Source of the DNA: Ancylobacter pratisalsi
Lineage (GTDB): Bacteria; Pseudomonadota; Alphaproteobacteria; Rhizobiales; Xanthobacteraceae
Assembly: GCF_010669125.1 (NCBI RefSeq)
Contig: NZ_CP048630.1
Span: 2,802,001 to 2,866,000, forward strand
DNA length: 64,000 nt
Reading direction: 5' to 3'
The notes beneath the pieces are model-generated. The model was given only the letters and a program-made list of their open reading frames with translations, made no database searches and was not told the origin of the DNA. Shown here one piece after another: positions 26,066-34,559 of this stretch (the stretch's first letter is position 1; each line of letters opens with the position of its first letter). The position numbers and the translations under genes were made by a program.

Positions 26066-26105
26066 GTTATATATTGGTTTGTCACGGAGTCAAATTTTCC
26101 GTGAC
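26066..26105 (-). promoter_or_regulatory. Sigma70-like promoter of the tct operon with overlapping dyad
   Basis: On the minus strand, TTGACT (26088-26093) and TATAAC (26066-26071) are separated by 16 bp, a good housekeeping promoter. An inverted repeat, GTCACGGA (26081-26088) and TCCGTGAC (26098-26105), flanks the -35 element. A bound regulator there would be expected to block or assist polymerase. The start of transcription would be about 90 nt before tctC. Confidence 0.55.
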
Positions 26106-26674
26106 CCTTCTTAGCCAGAAGTCGCAACTCTCTCCCGATGCTCGTCGGGAGCCGTGCTCGATGGTGACACTGCCGTGCCACCTGCCGCTTCCGACATATG
26201 CCATCGCTCGGATCGGTCGTTATGCCGTTACGATAGCGCGTGGAATATGACCTCGAAGCGGTTCGTCGCGAAGGCCGCATTGCGCTATGTTCAGCGTTCC
26301 GAACTCACGGGGCGTGCGGAGCTTCTTTCGCTTCGCGGGCCTGACCATTTGTCGTATTGGTTGGATAATAGTCGACCGAGGCGCCGGCCTATATCTCTTC
26401 CGACTTGAATGTCCTGCCGACCCGGTCGGGCGAGACCGCACGTTGCCAGAAGCCTGTACGGGAGTAGGGCTGTCCGCTCCAACAATGCCTGGGCGGTATG
26501 GGGCGCAATTCCGTCGATTGCGACATGCGCAGCTTTCGAAGGAGAACGTCGCAGGGATCAAAGAGTGCCCGAAGCCTGCGAGCAAGCTGGCTCGTGCTCG
26601 ACATATGAAAGCTGAGAGCGCCGTTTTCTCTCTCGGATCGAGTGCGATCGTGCTCTCAGTTCGTCCTGGCCTGC

Positions 26675-26830
26675 CGTCCCTCCGTCAAGCCGCGATGCCA
26701 CGCGGAAGTAGCGCCCGAGACGACACTCGGTGAGCCGACGATCGCGCAGTTGGCAGCTGAGGGCATGTCCGCCGGCCGGTCACGACAGCATCGTGGGATT
26801 TCGAAAGTTTTGGCCGTTCCAGAGCGGCTT
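26675..26830 (+). pseudogene. IS3-family OrfA-like transposase remnant
   Basis: One plus-strand frame reads RPSVKPRCHAEVAPETTLGE followed by PTIAQLAAEGM. IS3 OrfA proteins have xFKAKVALEAxxGEKTIAELAAEYGVHPxxIxxWK at this place. In another frame just downstream the DNA reads HVRRPVTTASWDFESF, which could be the frameshifted HPTTVSAWK helix. There is no OrfB, and no terminal repeats were found. The match is by eye and could be chance. Confidence 0.35.
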
Positions 26831-26887
26831 ATTGTGGAATCTGCACGAGACGACATTGCCGTACAAATATGACAGACATAATGTAAC

Positions 26888-26924
26888 GCGTAGGAGCTGG
26901 CGCTGCGAGCGTCAGCTCCTACGC
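26888..26924. repeat. Large palindromic hairpin upstream of the molybdenum hydroxylase operon
   Basis: GCGTAGGAGCTGGCGCT (26888-26904) pairs with AGCGTCAGCTCCTACGC (26908-26924) around GCG. That is 17 consecutive pairs with a single G-U wobble. It stands alone about 107 bp before the first gene, and no T-run follows. It could be a transcription stop for read-through, an operator or a repetitive palindromic element. No second copy was noticed in the window. Confidence 0.7.
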
Positions 26925-27030
26925 TCCAGATGCCTTGCATGATATGTTTCATGATACTGCGGCTGTGCCATCAAAGCCTGGGGATGGTGGTGCCCTAAGC
27001 GGCGCCGCACAGCTTTGTTTAGGAGGTTGA

Positions 27031-27483
27031 ATGACCAATCTCATCATCAACGGCGTCGCTCATAGCGTGGATGTTCCAGGCGACATGCCCTTGCTTTGGG
27101 TATTGCGCGACGTGCTTGGCATGACGGGTACGAAATTCGGATGCGGGATCGCCCAGTGCGGGGCCTGCACGGTGCATTTGGATGGGGTCGCGGTGCGCTC
27201 CTGCCAGTTGGCCGTCGGCGATGTCGGCACGCAGGCAGTCACCACCATCGAAGGCGTCGGCGTGACGCCGGAAGGGGCGAAAGTCCAGCGGGCCTGGCTT
27301 GACCTTGAGGTCATTCAGTGCGGCTACTGCCAGCCGGGTCAGATCATGTCGGCGGCGGCCCTGCTTGCGGCAAATCCGGCGCCAGACGACGCGGCCATTG
27401 ACGCGGCCATGGCCGGCAATCTCTGCCGCTGCGGAACTTATGTGCGTATCCGCGAGGGGATCAAGCATGCTGCGCGGTCCTGA
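27031..27483 (+). CDS. [2Fe-2S]-binding subunit of a molybdenum hydroxylase (IorA-like)
   Basis: The 150-aa protein carries both iron-sulfur clusters of the xanthine-oxidase family small subunit. A plant-type ferredoxin cluster, [16 protein letters not shown], has its fourth Cys in RSCQLAV (residues 38-61). The second motif is [20 protein letters not shown] plus [15 protein letters not shown]. It passes electrons from the molybdenum centre. ATG 27031 has a strong AGGAGG ribosome site. The large-subunit gene overlaps its 3' end by 17 bp, and a cytochrome c gene follows. Confidence 0.95.
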   Translation: MTNLIINGVAHSVDVPGDMPLLWVLRDVLGMTGTKFGCGIAQCGACTVHLDGVAVRSCQLAVGDVGTQAVTTIEGVGVTPEGAKVQRAWLDLEVIQCGYCQPGQIMSAAALLAANPAPDDAAIDAAMAGNLCRCGTYVRIREGIKHAARS

Positions 27484-29656
27484 AGTCCCCCACATGAACG
27501 GTCCCGAACTCTCGCGGCGTTCGCTGCTGCGCGCAGGCGCGGCGCTCGTTGGTGGGCTCATCATCGGAATTGGCCTCCCCGTGCGGCGCGCCCGGGCCGA
27601 CGAGCCCGCTCCGGTCGGCGCGTCGCTTAATGCCTTCGTGCATGTGCCGACGGAAGGCCCGGTTCGGCTTGTCATGCCTGCAGTCGAGATGGGCCAGGGC
27701 GTGTACACTTCGCAGGCCATGTGCCTCGCCGAGGAACTGGACATCGGCCTCGACCAGGTTGTCGCCGTCCATGCTCCAGCTGACCAGGCGGACTACGGAA
27801 ATCCAATCTTCGTCATCCAGGCCACTGGCGGCTCTACCACCACCATGGCGTGGACCGAACCGCTGCGGAAGGCCGGGGCCACCGCGCGCGCCATGCTGGT
27901 TGCCGCCGCGGCCGCCGAATGGAACGTCGATGCGAGCGAGCTCACCACCGACAAGGGCGTGATCTCTCATGCCGGCAGCGGACGCACGCTGAGCTATGGA
28001 GCGGTGGCCGATCGTGCCGCCGCCATGCCGCCGCCGGCGGATGTCGCGCTCAAGTCACCCGACAAGTTCCAGCTCATCGGCACCTCGCAGCCCCGCATCG
28101 ACACGCCCGCCAAGGCGACCGGCGCGACGGTGTACGGCATCGATGTGATCCGGCCGGGCATGAGCTACGCCTCCCTGATGGCGCCGCCCGTGATCGGTGG
28201 AACGGTTGCCCATGTCGAGGAGGCGCCGGCCCTCGCGGTGCCCGGAGTGCGGCAGGTGGTCGTCCTGGACGACATGGTGGCCGTGATCGCCAGCAACAGC
28301 TGGGCCGCACTGCAGGGGCTGCGGGCACTTCAGATCGAATGGACCCCCGGTCCGAACGCCAGGCTCGACCAAGCGCAGCTTTGGGCCGGCATCGAAAAAG
28401 CGTCGGAGGGCCCCGGCGTGCCCGCGCAGAAGGAAGGCGACGCGCTTGCAAAGCTCGGCGAGGGGACGCTGTTCGAGGCGACCTACGAGTTGCCTTTCCT
28501 GGCCCATACCCCGATGGAGCCGATGAACTGCACGGTCCATGTGCATGACGGGGTCTGCGACGTGTGGGTGGGAACGCAGGTTCCCGGCAAGGCGCAGGAT
28601 GGCGCGGCGAAGGTGCTTGGCATCGAACCTGCGAAGGTGACCATAAACAACCATCTGATCGGCGGCGGCTTTGGTCGACGTCTAGAGGCCGATTACGTCA
28701 TCACCGCCACCCGGATCGCGCAGAAGGTGGATGGGCCGGTGAAGGTGATCTGGTCACGTGAGGAGGACATAAGGCAGGACCCGTTCCGCCCGCTCTATCA
28801 CGACCGGCTCAAGGCCCTGCTGGAGAACGGGCGTATTACCGCCTGGCATCATCGTGTCACGGGCGCATCAATCCTCGCCCGCTGGCTGCCACCGGCCTTC
28901 AAGGACGGGATCGACGGCGATGCGGTGGATGGCGCGGTGCACCCTCCCTACGCTTTTGGCGACATTCTGGTGGATTACGTCCGCCATGAGAGCCCGGTGC
29001 CGGTTGCCTTCTGGCGCGGCGTCGGCCCCAACAGCAGCATCTTCTCCATCGAGTGCTTCCTTGACCTGATCGCTCGCAAGACCGATGTCGATCCGGTCGC
29101 CTTTCGGCGGAACCTGCTGGAAGCGAACCCGCGCGCGCTCGCCGCGCTGAACGCCGTTGTCGCAAAGGCCGGCTGGGGCACGCCCGCGCCGGCCTCGGCT
29201 TTCGGCGGCCGGGTTGGTCGCGGCGTCGCGCTGATGCATGCCTTCGGCAGCTACCTCGGCTGCGTCGCCGACGTCGCTGTGAATGATGCGGGTGATGTGC
29301 GCGTGACCCGGGTTGTCGTCGCCGCCGATGTCGGCCGGGTCATCAATCCCGACACCGTTCTCGCGCAGATCCAGGGTGGGGTGACCTTCGGCATCACCAC
29401 GGTGCTCCACAACAAGGTGACGATCGCGGGCGGGCGCGTGGAGCAGAGCAACTTCCATGACTACCGGCTGATCCGCATCGACGAGATGCCGGCGATCGAA
29501 GTCGACCTGCTGGCGAGTACCGAGAACCCTGGCGGTATCGGAGAACCGGGAACGGTGATCGTACAGCCCGCCGTGGCGAATGCGATCTTCGCCGCGACCG
29601 GGGTGCAGCTCACCCGCATGCCGGTCGACGCCGCGCTGATTGCAAAGGCGGTCTGA
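27467..29656 (+). CDS. Molybdopterin-binding large subunit of isoquinoline 1-oxidoreductase-type hydroxylase (IorB-like)
   Basis: The 729-aa enzyme has a twin-arginine signal ([20 protein letters not shown]), so the holoenzyme is folded before export. It shows family motifs [20 protein letters not shown], [21 protein letters not shown] residues ([20 protein letters not shown]) and the C-terminal [20 protein letters not shown] containing the base Glu. Such enzymes hydroxylate N-heterocycles or oxidise aldehydes in the periplasm. ATG 27467 (after GAGGGG) overlaps the small-subunit gene; ATG 27494 is an alternative. The substrate is not predictable. Confidence 0.93.
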   Translation: MLRGPEVPHMNGPELSRRSLLRAGAALVGGLIIGIGLPVRRARADEPAPVGASLNAFVHVPTEGPVRLVMPAVEMGQGVYTSQAMCLAEELDIGLDQVVAVHAPADQADYGNPIFVIQATGGSTTTMAWTEPLRKAGATARAMLVAAAAAEWNVDASELTTDKGVISHAGSGRTLSYGAVADRAAAMPPPADVALKSPDKFQLIGTSQPRIDTPAKATGATVYGIDVIRPGMSYASLMAPPVIGGTVAHVEEAPALAVPGVRQVVVLDDMVAVIASNSWAALQGLRALQIEWTPGPNARLDQAQLWAGIEKASEGPGVPAQKEGDALAKLGEGTLFEATYELPFLAHTPMEPMNCTVHVHDGVCDVWVGTQVPGKAQDGAAKVLGIEPAKVTINNHLIGGGFGRRLEADYVITATRIAQKVDGPVKVIWSREEDIRQDPFRPLYHDRLKALLENGRITAWHHRVTGASILARWLPPAFKDGIDGDAVDGAVHPPYAFGDILVDYVRHESPVPVAFWRGVGPNSSIFSIECFLDLIARKTDVDPVAFRRNLLEANPRALAALNAVVAKAGWGTPAPASAFGGRVGRGVALMHAFGSYLGCVADVAVNDAGDVRVTRVVVAADVGRVINPDTVLAQIQGGVTFGITTVLHNKVTIAGGRVEQSNFHDYRLIRIDEMPAIEVDLLASTENPGGIGEPGTVIVQPAVANAIFAATGVQLTRMPVDAALIAKAV

Positions 29657-29658
29657 TA

Positions 29659-31002
29659 ATGCGGATCAGGAAGATCGTCCTCTCCATCTTCGCGGTTTTC
29701 GTGGCCGCTGGCGTGGCTGCGCTTGGCGTCATCGGCTGGATGGTATTCCAGCCGGGGCCTTACGGTTTCGCCGATGGCACGCCGGTGGTGCTCGCCGACT
29801 ATACAAACGCCTCGCCCACCGGCGTGCCGGTGGAGCTTGCCAGCGCGGATGCGGCGACAAAGGACGCTTACATCACCCGCATGGCGGACTGCGAGGCGTG
29901 CCACACCGCCAGGGGCGGCCAGCCCTTCGCCGGTGGAAGGCCTTTCGTGCTGCCCTTCGGCACCATCTATACGCCCAACATCACCCCGGACGAGGAAACC
30001 GGTATCGGCAAATGGACGGATGCCCAGTTCCTGAACGCCGTGCATCGCGGTATCGCGCCTGACGGGTCGCGCTACTACCCGGCCTTTCCCTATGCGTCCT
30101 ACACGCTGCTGACTGACCAGGACGCGCTCGCCATCAAGGCGTATCTCTTCGCGCTGAAGCCGGTGCGGCAGGCCAACAAGCCAAACACCTTCGCCTTCCC
30201 GTTCAACCAGCGCTGGCTGATGGCGATCTGGGCGACTCTGTTCAACCCTGATGAGCGTTTCCGGCCGGTTCCCGAGCAATCGCCGGAATGGAACCGTGGC
30301 GCCTATCTGGTCGAGGCCGCCGGGCATTGCGGCGAGTGCCATACCCCGCGCAACCTCCTGCAGGCGCTCGACCAGCGTCGCAAGTTCGGCGGTGGCGTCG
30401 CCGAGGGCTGGAACGCGTATAATATCTCCACTGACAAGGTGAGCGGCGTCGGCGACTGGTCGGCGGAGCAGCTCACAGCTTACCTTTCGACAGGATATGC
30501 CCATGGCCGGGGCGTGGCCTCAGGCCCCATGGGCGAAGTCGTGGAACTGAGTCTGGCGCATCTGACACCCTCCGACACCGGCGCCATCGTCACCTATCTG
30601 AAGAGTGTGCCGCCGGTTGCCAGCAACCTGCCCGGGCTCGCCGGTGCCGCGCCCGCGACGCCGCAGGTGGCCGGTCTCGACAACCCGATCGGCAAGCGCA
30701 TGTTCGAGGGTAATTGCGCCAGCTGCCACGCCTGGACCGGCGCCGGCGCGGTGCGCGAAGAGGCTCAGCTGACGGGGGTGCGCGCGGTCAACGACCCAAG
30801 CGGGGTGAACGTGGCTCTGATGGTGCTCAACGGCTCGGGGGCAGGCGAGCCATGGGCCGGCCATCCCACCATGCCGGGCTTTGGACGGGCTTATTCCGAC
30901 ACCGAAGTCGCCGCTGTGGCCAACTATGTGACCGCCCGTTTCGGAAGCACGCCTTCCGCGCTCACACCTGCCGACATCGCAAAACTCCGGGAAATGGAGT
31001 GA
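29659..31002 (+). CDS. Membrane-anchored triheme cytochrome c, electron acceptor of the molybdenum hydroxylase
   Basis: The 447-aa protein has an N-terminal helix (IVLSIFAVFVAAGVAALGVI) and three CxxCH haem motifs: CEACH (about residue 80), CGECH (about 226) and CASCH (about 352). This is the layout of the cytochrome subunit of acetic-acid-bacteria alcohol/aldehyde dehydrogenases and of partners of IorAB-type hydroxylases. It would pass electrons to quinone or a terminal oxidase in the membrane. The gene starts 2 nt after the IorB-like stop, so the three subunits form one operon. Confidence 0.93.
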   Translation: MRIRKIVLSIFAVFVAAGVAALGVIGWMVFQPGPYGFADGTPVVLADYTNASPTGVPVELASADAATKDAYITRMADCEACHTARGGQPFAGGRPFVLPFGTIYTPNITPDEETGIGKWTDAQFLNAVHRGIAPDGSRYYPAFPYASYTLLTDQDALAIKAYLFALKPVRQANKPNTFAFPFNQRWLMAIWATLFNPDERFRPVPEQSPEWNRGAYLVEAAGHCGECHTPRNLLQALDQRRKFGGGVAEGWNAYNISTDKVSGVGDWSAEQLTAYLSTGYAHGRGVASGPMGEVVELSLAHLTPSDTGAIVTYLKSVPPVASNLPGLAGAAPATPQVAGLDNPIGKRMFEGNCASCHAWTGAGAVREEAQLTGVRAVNDPSGVNVALMVLNGSGAGEPWAGHPTMPGFGRAYSDTEVAAVANYVTARFGSTPSALTPADIAKLREME

Positions 31003-31301
31003 GCGCGTTCCGGCCTACCGTCGGCGGGTGAGGGGGATTCTGGTACGCCGGGGAGGCCGGGACCCGCTGGGCTCCACAGCCTCCATCCCGGTTCGACGCC
31101 ATGTCGCGTTCGGCGCATTCTGATGCGGGGGACATGGGCGCGCTTTGGGTCGTGCCGTCTGGCACCGACATTTTTGGAGCCATCGCCGGTGCTGGCGCAG
31201 GGACTTTTTTGTTCCTGTAACCAACTGGTACTAAATGAGAAAATTATATTCATTGCCCCCGATGTGGGATTTGCCGGGCGCCGTCCGCAGAAGGAGAGTT
31301 G
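31003..31301. other. Intergenic stretch with short dyads before the antiporter gene
   Basis: About 300 bp without a gene. Near 31196-31231 are two small dyads: CAGGGAC/GTTCCTG around a T6 run, and ACCA-AC-TGGT. An AT-rich stretch leads to the antiporter start. These might be the antiporter promoter or operator, but I cannot define -35/-10 elements with confidence. Confidence 0.4.
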
Positions 31302-32570
31302 TTGCTGTCGATCTTTGAGCTTTCCGCGTTGCTTTTGACCCTGTCCGCCGGATTGGGCTGGATCAATCACAAGTTTCTGCCGATGTCGCGCAGCGTCGGC
31401 CTGCTTACCATGAGTGTCGCTGCCTCACTGATACTTGTGGCGATCGACGTCCTCTATCCGAGTGAGCATCTCTTCGCTCCGCTGACGGGCGCGCTCCTGA
31501 ACATCGACTTTACGTCGGTGGTAATGGACGGGATGCTGGCATTTCTGCTGTTCGCCGGCGCGCTGCATGTGGACCTTAAGACGCTGGCCAGCCGCGCTCT
31601 TCCGGTTGTGGTGCTCGCGACCTTCGCGACGATTGCGTCGACCTTCATCGTCGGCTTCATGATGTGGCAGGCGGCGCGCCTGCTTGGCCAACCCCTGCCG
31701 CTGCCGTGGGCGCTGGTGTTCGGCGCGCTCATCAGTCCCACCGATCCGGTGGCCGTCATGAGCACGCTGAAGAACGTGAAGGTGCCGGCACATCTCGAGG
31801 TCGAGATGAAGGGAGAGTCGCTGTTCAACGACGGCGTCGGCATCGTCGTTTTCACCATCCTGCTGGCTTTTGCGACGGGCCAGGGTGGCGAGGAGACCAC
31901 GGTATGGTCGATCACCGAGCTGCTGTTCGCCGAAGCTGGCGGAGGGCTGCTGCTCGGGTTGGTCACTGGCTATGTCGCCTACCGAGCCATGCGGTTGATC
32001 GACGATTATTCCATCGAGGTGTTGATCACGCTGGCACTGGTGACCGCTACCTACGCCGTCGCGCAGCGCCTTCATGTCAGCGGACCACTGGCGGTTGTCG
32101 CCGCGGGACTGCTGATCGGATATCGAGGCCCGCGCGACGCGATGAGCGACCGCACCCAGACCTATGTCTTCGGCCTCTGGACGCTTATCGACGAGGTGCT
32201 GAATTCGGTGCTCTTCCTGCTGATCGGGCTGGAAGTGCTGATCCTCCGCTTCGATCCGCATGCCCTGCTGCTGGCGTCGATCGCCATTCCGATCGTTATC
32301 GCCGCGCGTTTCATTGCCGTTGGCGTGCCGACATTCATGCCATGGGCCGGCCAGGTGATGTCGCGCGGCAGTGTCGTGTTTCTCACCTGGGCCGGGATCC
32401 GGGGCGGCATATCGATCGCGCTTGCGCTCTCCATTCCGGAGGGGGAGGCCAAGTCCTGGATCCTCGCGGCGACCTACGCCGTCGTGCTGTTCTCCGTGAT
32501 CGTGCAGGGGTCGACCCTTGGCTGGGTGGCCAAGCGTACCGTGCTGGCGCGGAAGGGCGGCGGGGGGTAG
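31302..32570 (+). CDS. CPA1-family Na+/H+ antiporter (NhaP-like)
   Basis: The protein of about 422 aa has twelve or so membrane helices. It carries the CPA1 signature FGALISPTDPVAVMSTLKNV (ion-binding ND/TDP region), ESLFNDGVGIVVF with the key Asp-containing FNDG motif, and SVVFLTWAGIRGGISIALAL (the Arg-containing GxRGxxxLAL helix). It exchanges Na+ or K+ for H+. The start is unusual. There is no ATG; TTG codons at 31299 and 31302 follow AAGGAG (31291-31296), and 31302 gives the better 5-nt spacing. Confidence 0.9.
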   Translation: MLSIFELSALLLTLSAGLGWINHKFLPMSRSVGLLTMSVAASLILVAIDVLYPSEHLFAPLTGALLNIDFTSVVMDGMLAFLLFAGALHVDLKTLASRALPVVVLATFATIASTFIVGFMMWQAARLLGQPLPLPWALVFGALISPTDPVAVMSTLKNVKVPAHLEVEMKGESLFNDGVGIVVFTILLAFATGQGGEETTVWSITELLFAEAGGGLLLGLVTGYVAYRAMRLIDDYSIEVLITLALVTATYAVAQRLHVSGPLAVVAAGLLIGYRGPRDAMSDRTQTYVFGLWTLIDEVLNSVLFLLIGLEVLILRFDPHALLLASIAIPIVIAARFIAVGVPTFMPWAGQVMSRGSVVFLTWAGIRGGISIALALSIPEGEAKSWILAATYAVVLFSVIVQGSTLGWVAKRTVLARKGGGG

Positions 32571-32703
32571 GCGGACTGTCCCGTTTCGCCGTGGTCGATG
32601 AGGCTCGCCATGGTGGACGATGAGGAGCGTCCGGCCGATGGGACCGCCTTGATCGGTGTGCGGGGCGATGAGAACCGGCTGGCTGTCATGAGGATCACGC
32701 CGG

Positions 32704-32761
32704 GCCCCTCATGGGGCGCGGCGTGATCTTGAATAGGCCCCGCCTCGGGGGGATGCCCCCC
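32704..32761. terminator. GC-rich hairpins between convergent antiporter and SDR genes
   Basis: GCCCC-TCAT-GGGGC (32704-32717) and GGGGGG-ATG-CCCCCC (32747-32761) are perfect short hairpins in the gap between two converging genes. They lack T-runs but sit where transcription from both sides must stop. Confidence 0.45.
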
Positions 32762-32796
32762 AGGCTGTGCTGAAATTCGCGGAGGGAGCCCCCAAT

Positions 32797-33579
32797 TCAA
32801 GCGGTGGGAACAGTCCCGCCGTCGATGACATATTCGGTACCGGTTATCGCTCCAGCGCGCGGCGATGCCAGGAATGTTATCAGATCGGCGATCTCGGCCG
32901 GTTTCGCCGGTCGGCCGAGCGGGATTCCGCCTAGAGAATTCATGATGATCCTCTTGCCGCCCTCATAATCGGTCCCGGCCTCCCTCGCGAGCCGTTCCGC
33001 GAGCGCCACGGCGGCGTCGGTCTCGATCCAGCCAGGCGACACGCGAACCACCCTGACGCCCTTGGGGGTCACTTCCTTCGACAGGCTCTTGCTATAGGTC
33101 GACAGCGCCGCCTTTGCGGCTGCATAGGCGGTCGTCGATTCTGGCAATGGCAGTTCGTGCTGGATCGACGTCACATGGATGATGACGCCTGAGTTCTGCG
33201 CGATCATCGACGGAAGCAGTGCCCGATCGAGCCGGACCGCAGGCATGAGATTGTGATCGATCTCCTTCTGCCATTCCTCATCGGTCAAGGCCGCAAAGCC
33301 ACCCGCCGGCGCGCTCGATCCTCCAAGCACATTGACGAGGATGTCGATGCCGCCGAACGCGTGAACCACTTCCTTGGCGACGTTTGCGCAGCCCTGCGCG
33401 GTCAGCAGGTCGGCCGCGATGTAATGGATTTTGCCGGTTCCATTCTCGGGCACGGTTCGGGCCGTTGCCGCGACGCGCGCACCTGCGTCCGCCAATGCCT
33501 GAACCACCGCGGCGCCCGTGCCCTTGGTGCCGCCCGTCACAAGGGCGCGCTTTCCATCGAGGCCAAGATCGAAGCTCAT
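32797..33579 (-). CDS. SDR-family oxidoreductase
   Basis: The 260-aa protein is a classical [23 protein letters not shown] (cofactor motif, residues 11-30), [15 protein letters not shown] in place of NNAG, catalytic Ser in [14 protein letters not shown], and YxxxK in [20 protein letters not shown]-terminal [15 protein letters not shown] closes it. Its ATG overlaps the stop of the SnoaL-like gene (ATGA), so the two are translated together. A divergent HxlR regulator probably controls both. The substrate is unknown. Confidence 0.9.
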   Translation of the reverse strand: MSFDLGLDGKRALVTGGTKGTGAAVVQALADAGARVAATARTVPENGTGKIHYIAADLLTAQGCANVAKEVVHAFGGIDILVNVLGGSSAPAGGFAALTDEEWQKEIDHNLMPAVRLDRALLPSMIAQNSGVIIHVTSIQHELPLPESTTAYAAAKAALSTYSKSLSKEVTPKGVRVVRVSPGWIETDAAVALAERLAREAGTDYEGGKRIIMNSLGGIPLGRPAKPAEIADLITFLASPRAGAITGTEYVIDGGTVPTA

Positions 33580-33902
33580 GGGACGATCTCCAGCCGGGCG
33601 ATCGCGTCACCAGAGAGCGTGAAAGCGTAGCGAAGGTCCACCGGACTTCCCGGAAAATTTCCAATCAGATGTGCGGTGACGATGACCCTGTCACCCTGAT
33701 CTTCGATGGCTACGGGCTCGGCGACGTATTGATACTTCGCGGATGCCTCGGACTTCCAGGCCGCGATCGCCTCGCGCCCCGTATAGGTCTTCTTCTCGTC
33801 GACGACCACGGCGTCGGCCGTGAAACATGCGGCAACCGCCGCGCCATCCGCCGCATCCGCCGCAAAGTAGTCGGCTATGGATTTGGGTAATGCGAGGGTC
33901 AT
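33576..33902 (-). CDS. SnoaL-like / NTF2-fold protein
   Basis: The 108-aa protein starts [20 protein letters not shown], the typical SnoaL opening (helix, then [20 protein letters not shown]). It ends [15 protein letters not shown]. The NTF2 fold serves as an isomerase, hydrolase or binding pocket. It precedes and overlaps the SDR gene by 4 bp and diverges from HxlR. HxlR plus SnoaL plus SDR is a common small stress-response arrangement in proteobacteria. Confidence 0.82.
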   Translation of the reverse strand: MTLALPKSIADYFAADAADGAAVAACFTADAVVVDEKKTYTGREAIAAWKSEASAKYQYVAEPVAIEDQGDRVIVTAHLIGNFPGSPVDLRYAFTLSGDAIARLEIVP

Positions 33903-33978
33903 GATCGATCTCCGGGTTGACCTTGTCTGGAGACTGAAAATGCCCTAACTTTCCAAAATCGCAAGAACACACGAAAAA

Positions 33979-33991
33979 GTAAGGTACTAAC
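33979..33991. promoter_or_regulatory. Candidate HxlR operator
   Basis: GTAAGGTACTAAC is an imperfect dyad (GT-AG and CT-AC halves) 8 bp before the HxlR start, in the 97-bp divergent gap. Location and size fit autoregulation and control of the SnoaL/SDR pair. Confidence 0.4.
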
Positions 33992-33999
33992 TAAAAAGT

Positions 34000-34371
34000 A
34001 TGTCGCACCAATATACGAGAGAAACAGCGGCCGAGGGCGTCGAGAACGCGCTCAAGCTTCTTGAGGGACGCTGGAAGCTGGTGATCCTGTTTCACCTCTT
34101 CGGCGGGCATGTTCTGCGCTTCTCCGATCTCGAACGCGCGATCCCGGGGATCTCCCAGAAGATGCTGATCCAGCAACTCCGGCAGATGGAAAAGGACGGG
34201 ATCGTGCGCCGCATCGTCCATCATCAGGTGCCTCCGAAGGTCGAGTACTGCCTCACGGACTGGGGTCAGGCCCTGTGCCCGGCTCTTGATGCGCTGCTCA
34301 CCTGGGCGGCGCAGCGCGAAGGCCTCGATGGAGGAAATCAGAACGTTCCGAGCCAGGACGCAACGATATGA
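34000..34371 (+). CDS. HxlR-family winged-helix regulator
   Basis: The 123-aa protein has the HxlR domain: ALKLLEGRWKLVILFHLFGG, then LRFSDLERAIPGISQKMLIQ QLRQMEKDGIVRR as recognition helix and wing, then PPKVEYCLTDWGQALCPAL. Members sense electrophiles, aldehydes or diamide, often by one Cys near the N-terminus. Here both Cys are C-terminal (YCLTDW and ALCP). It diverges from SnoaL/SDR and probably represses them. Confidence 0.92.
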   Translation: MSHQYTRETAAEGVENALKLLEGRWKLVILFHLFGGHVLRFSDLERAIPGISQKMLIQQLRQMEKDGIVRRIVHHQVPPKVEYCLTDWGQALCPALDALLTWAAQREGLDGGNQNVPSQDATI

Positions 34372-34559
34372 GCTTTATTGAAGGCCCGGCGGGACACGAT
34401 CGACGAACGGGTCGAGCAGGGGTTCAGCGATAAACCCGCCCGCCGTGAGTGCCTTCGGCCACCGAAAAATGATTGGGGTCGCAGGACCGGTTCGACCCCT
34501 TTGGGCCAATTCTCCCGCCCTGGCCGTCGAGAATTTGAGCGCAACCTGCCCCCGGCGGC

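Larger units (their letters stand above)
25971..27030. other. Long intergenic region holding tctC promoter, IS3-like remnant and a large hairpin
   Basis: These 1060 bp lie between the divergent tctC and molybdenum hydroxylase operons. Nothing in them looks like an intact gene. Recognisable parts are the tctC leader hairpin (26009-26024), the tctC promoter with a dyad (26066-26105), a decayed IS3-like transposase fragment (26675-26830) and a 17-bp-arm palindrome (26888-26924). A CATGATA direct repeat occurs at 26938-26944 and 26950-26956. No divergent regulator gene is present, which is unusual for such an arrangement. Confidence 0.6.

Noticed and set aside
31060..31130. GGTTCGA sequence resembling a tRNA T-loop in the antiporter upstream region
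   Set aside because: No matching acceptor, D or anticodon stems could be drawn around it.
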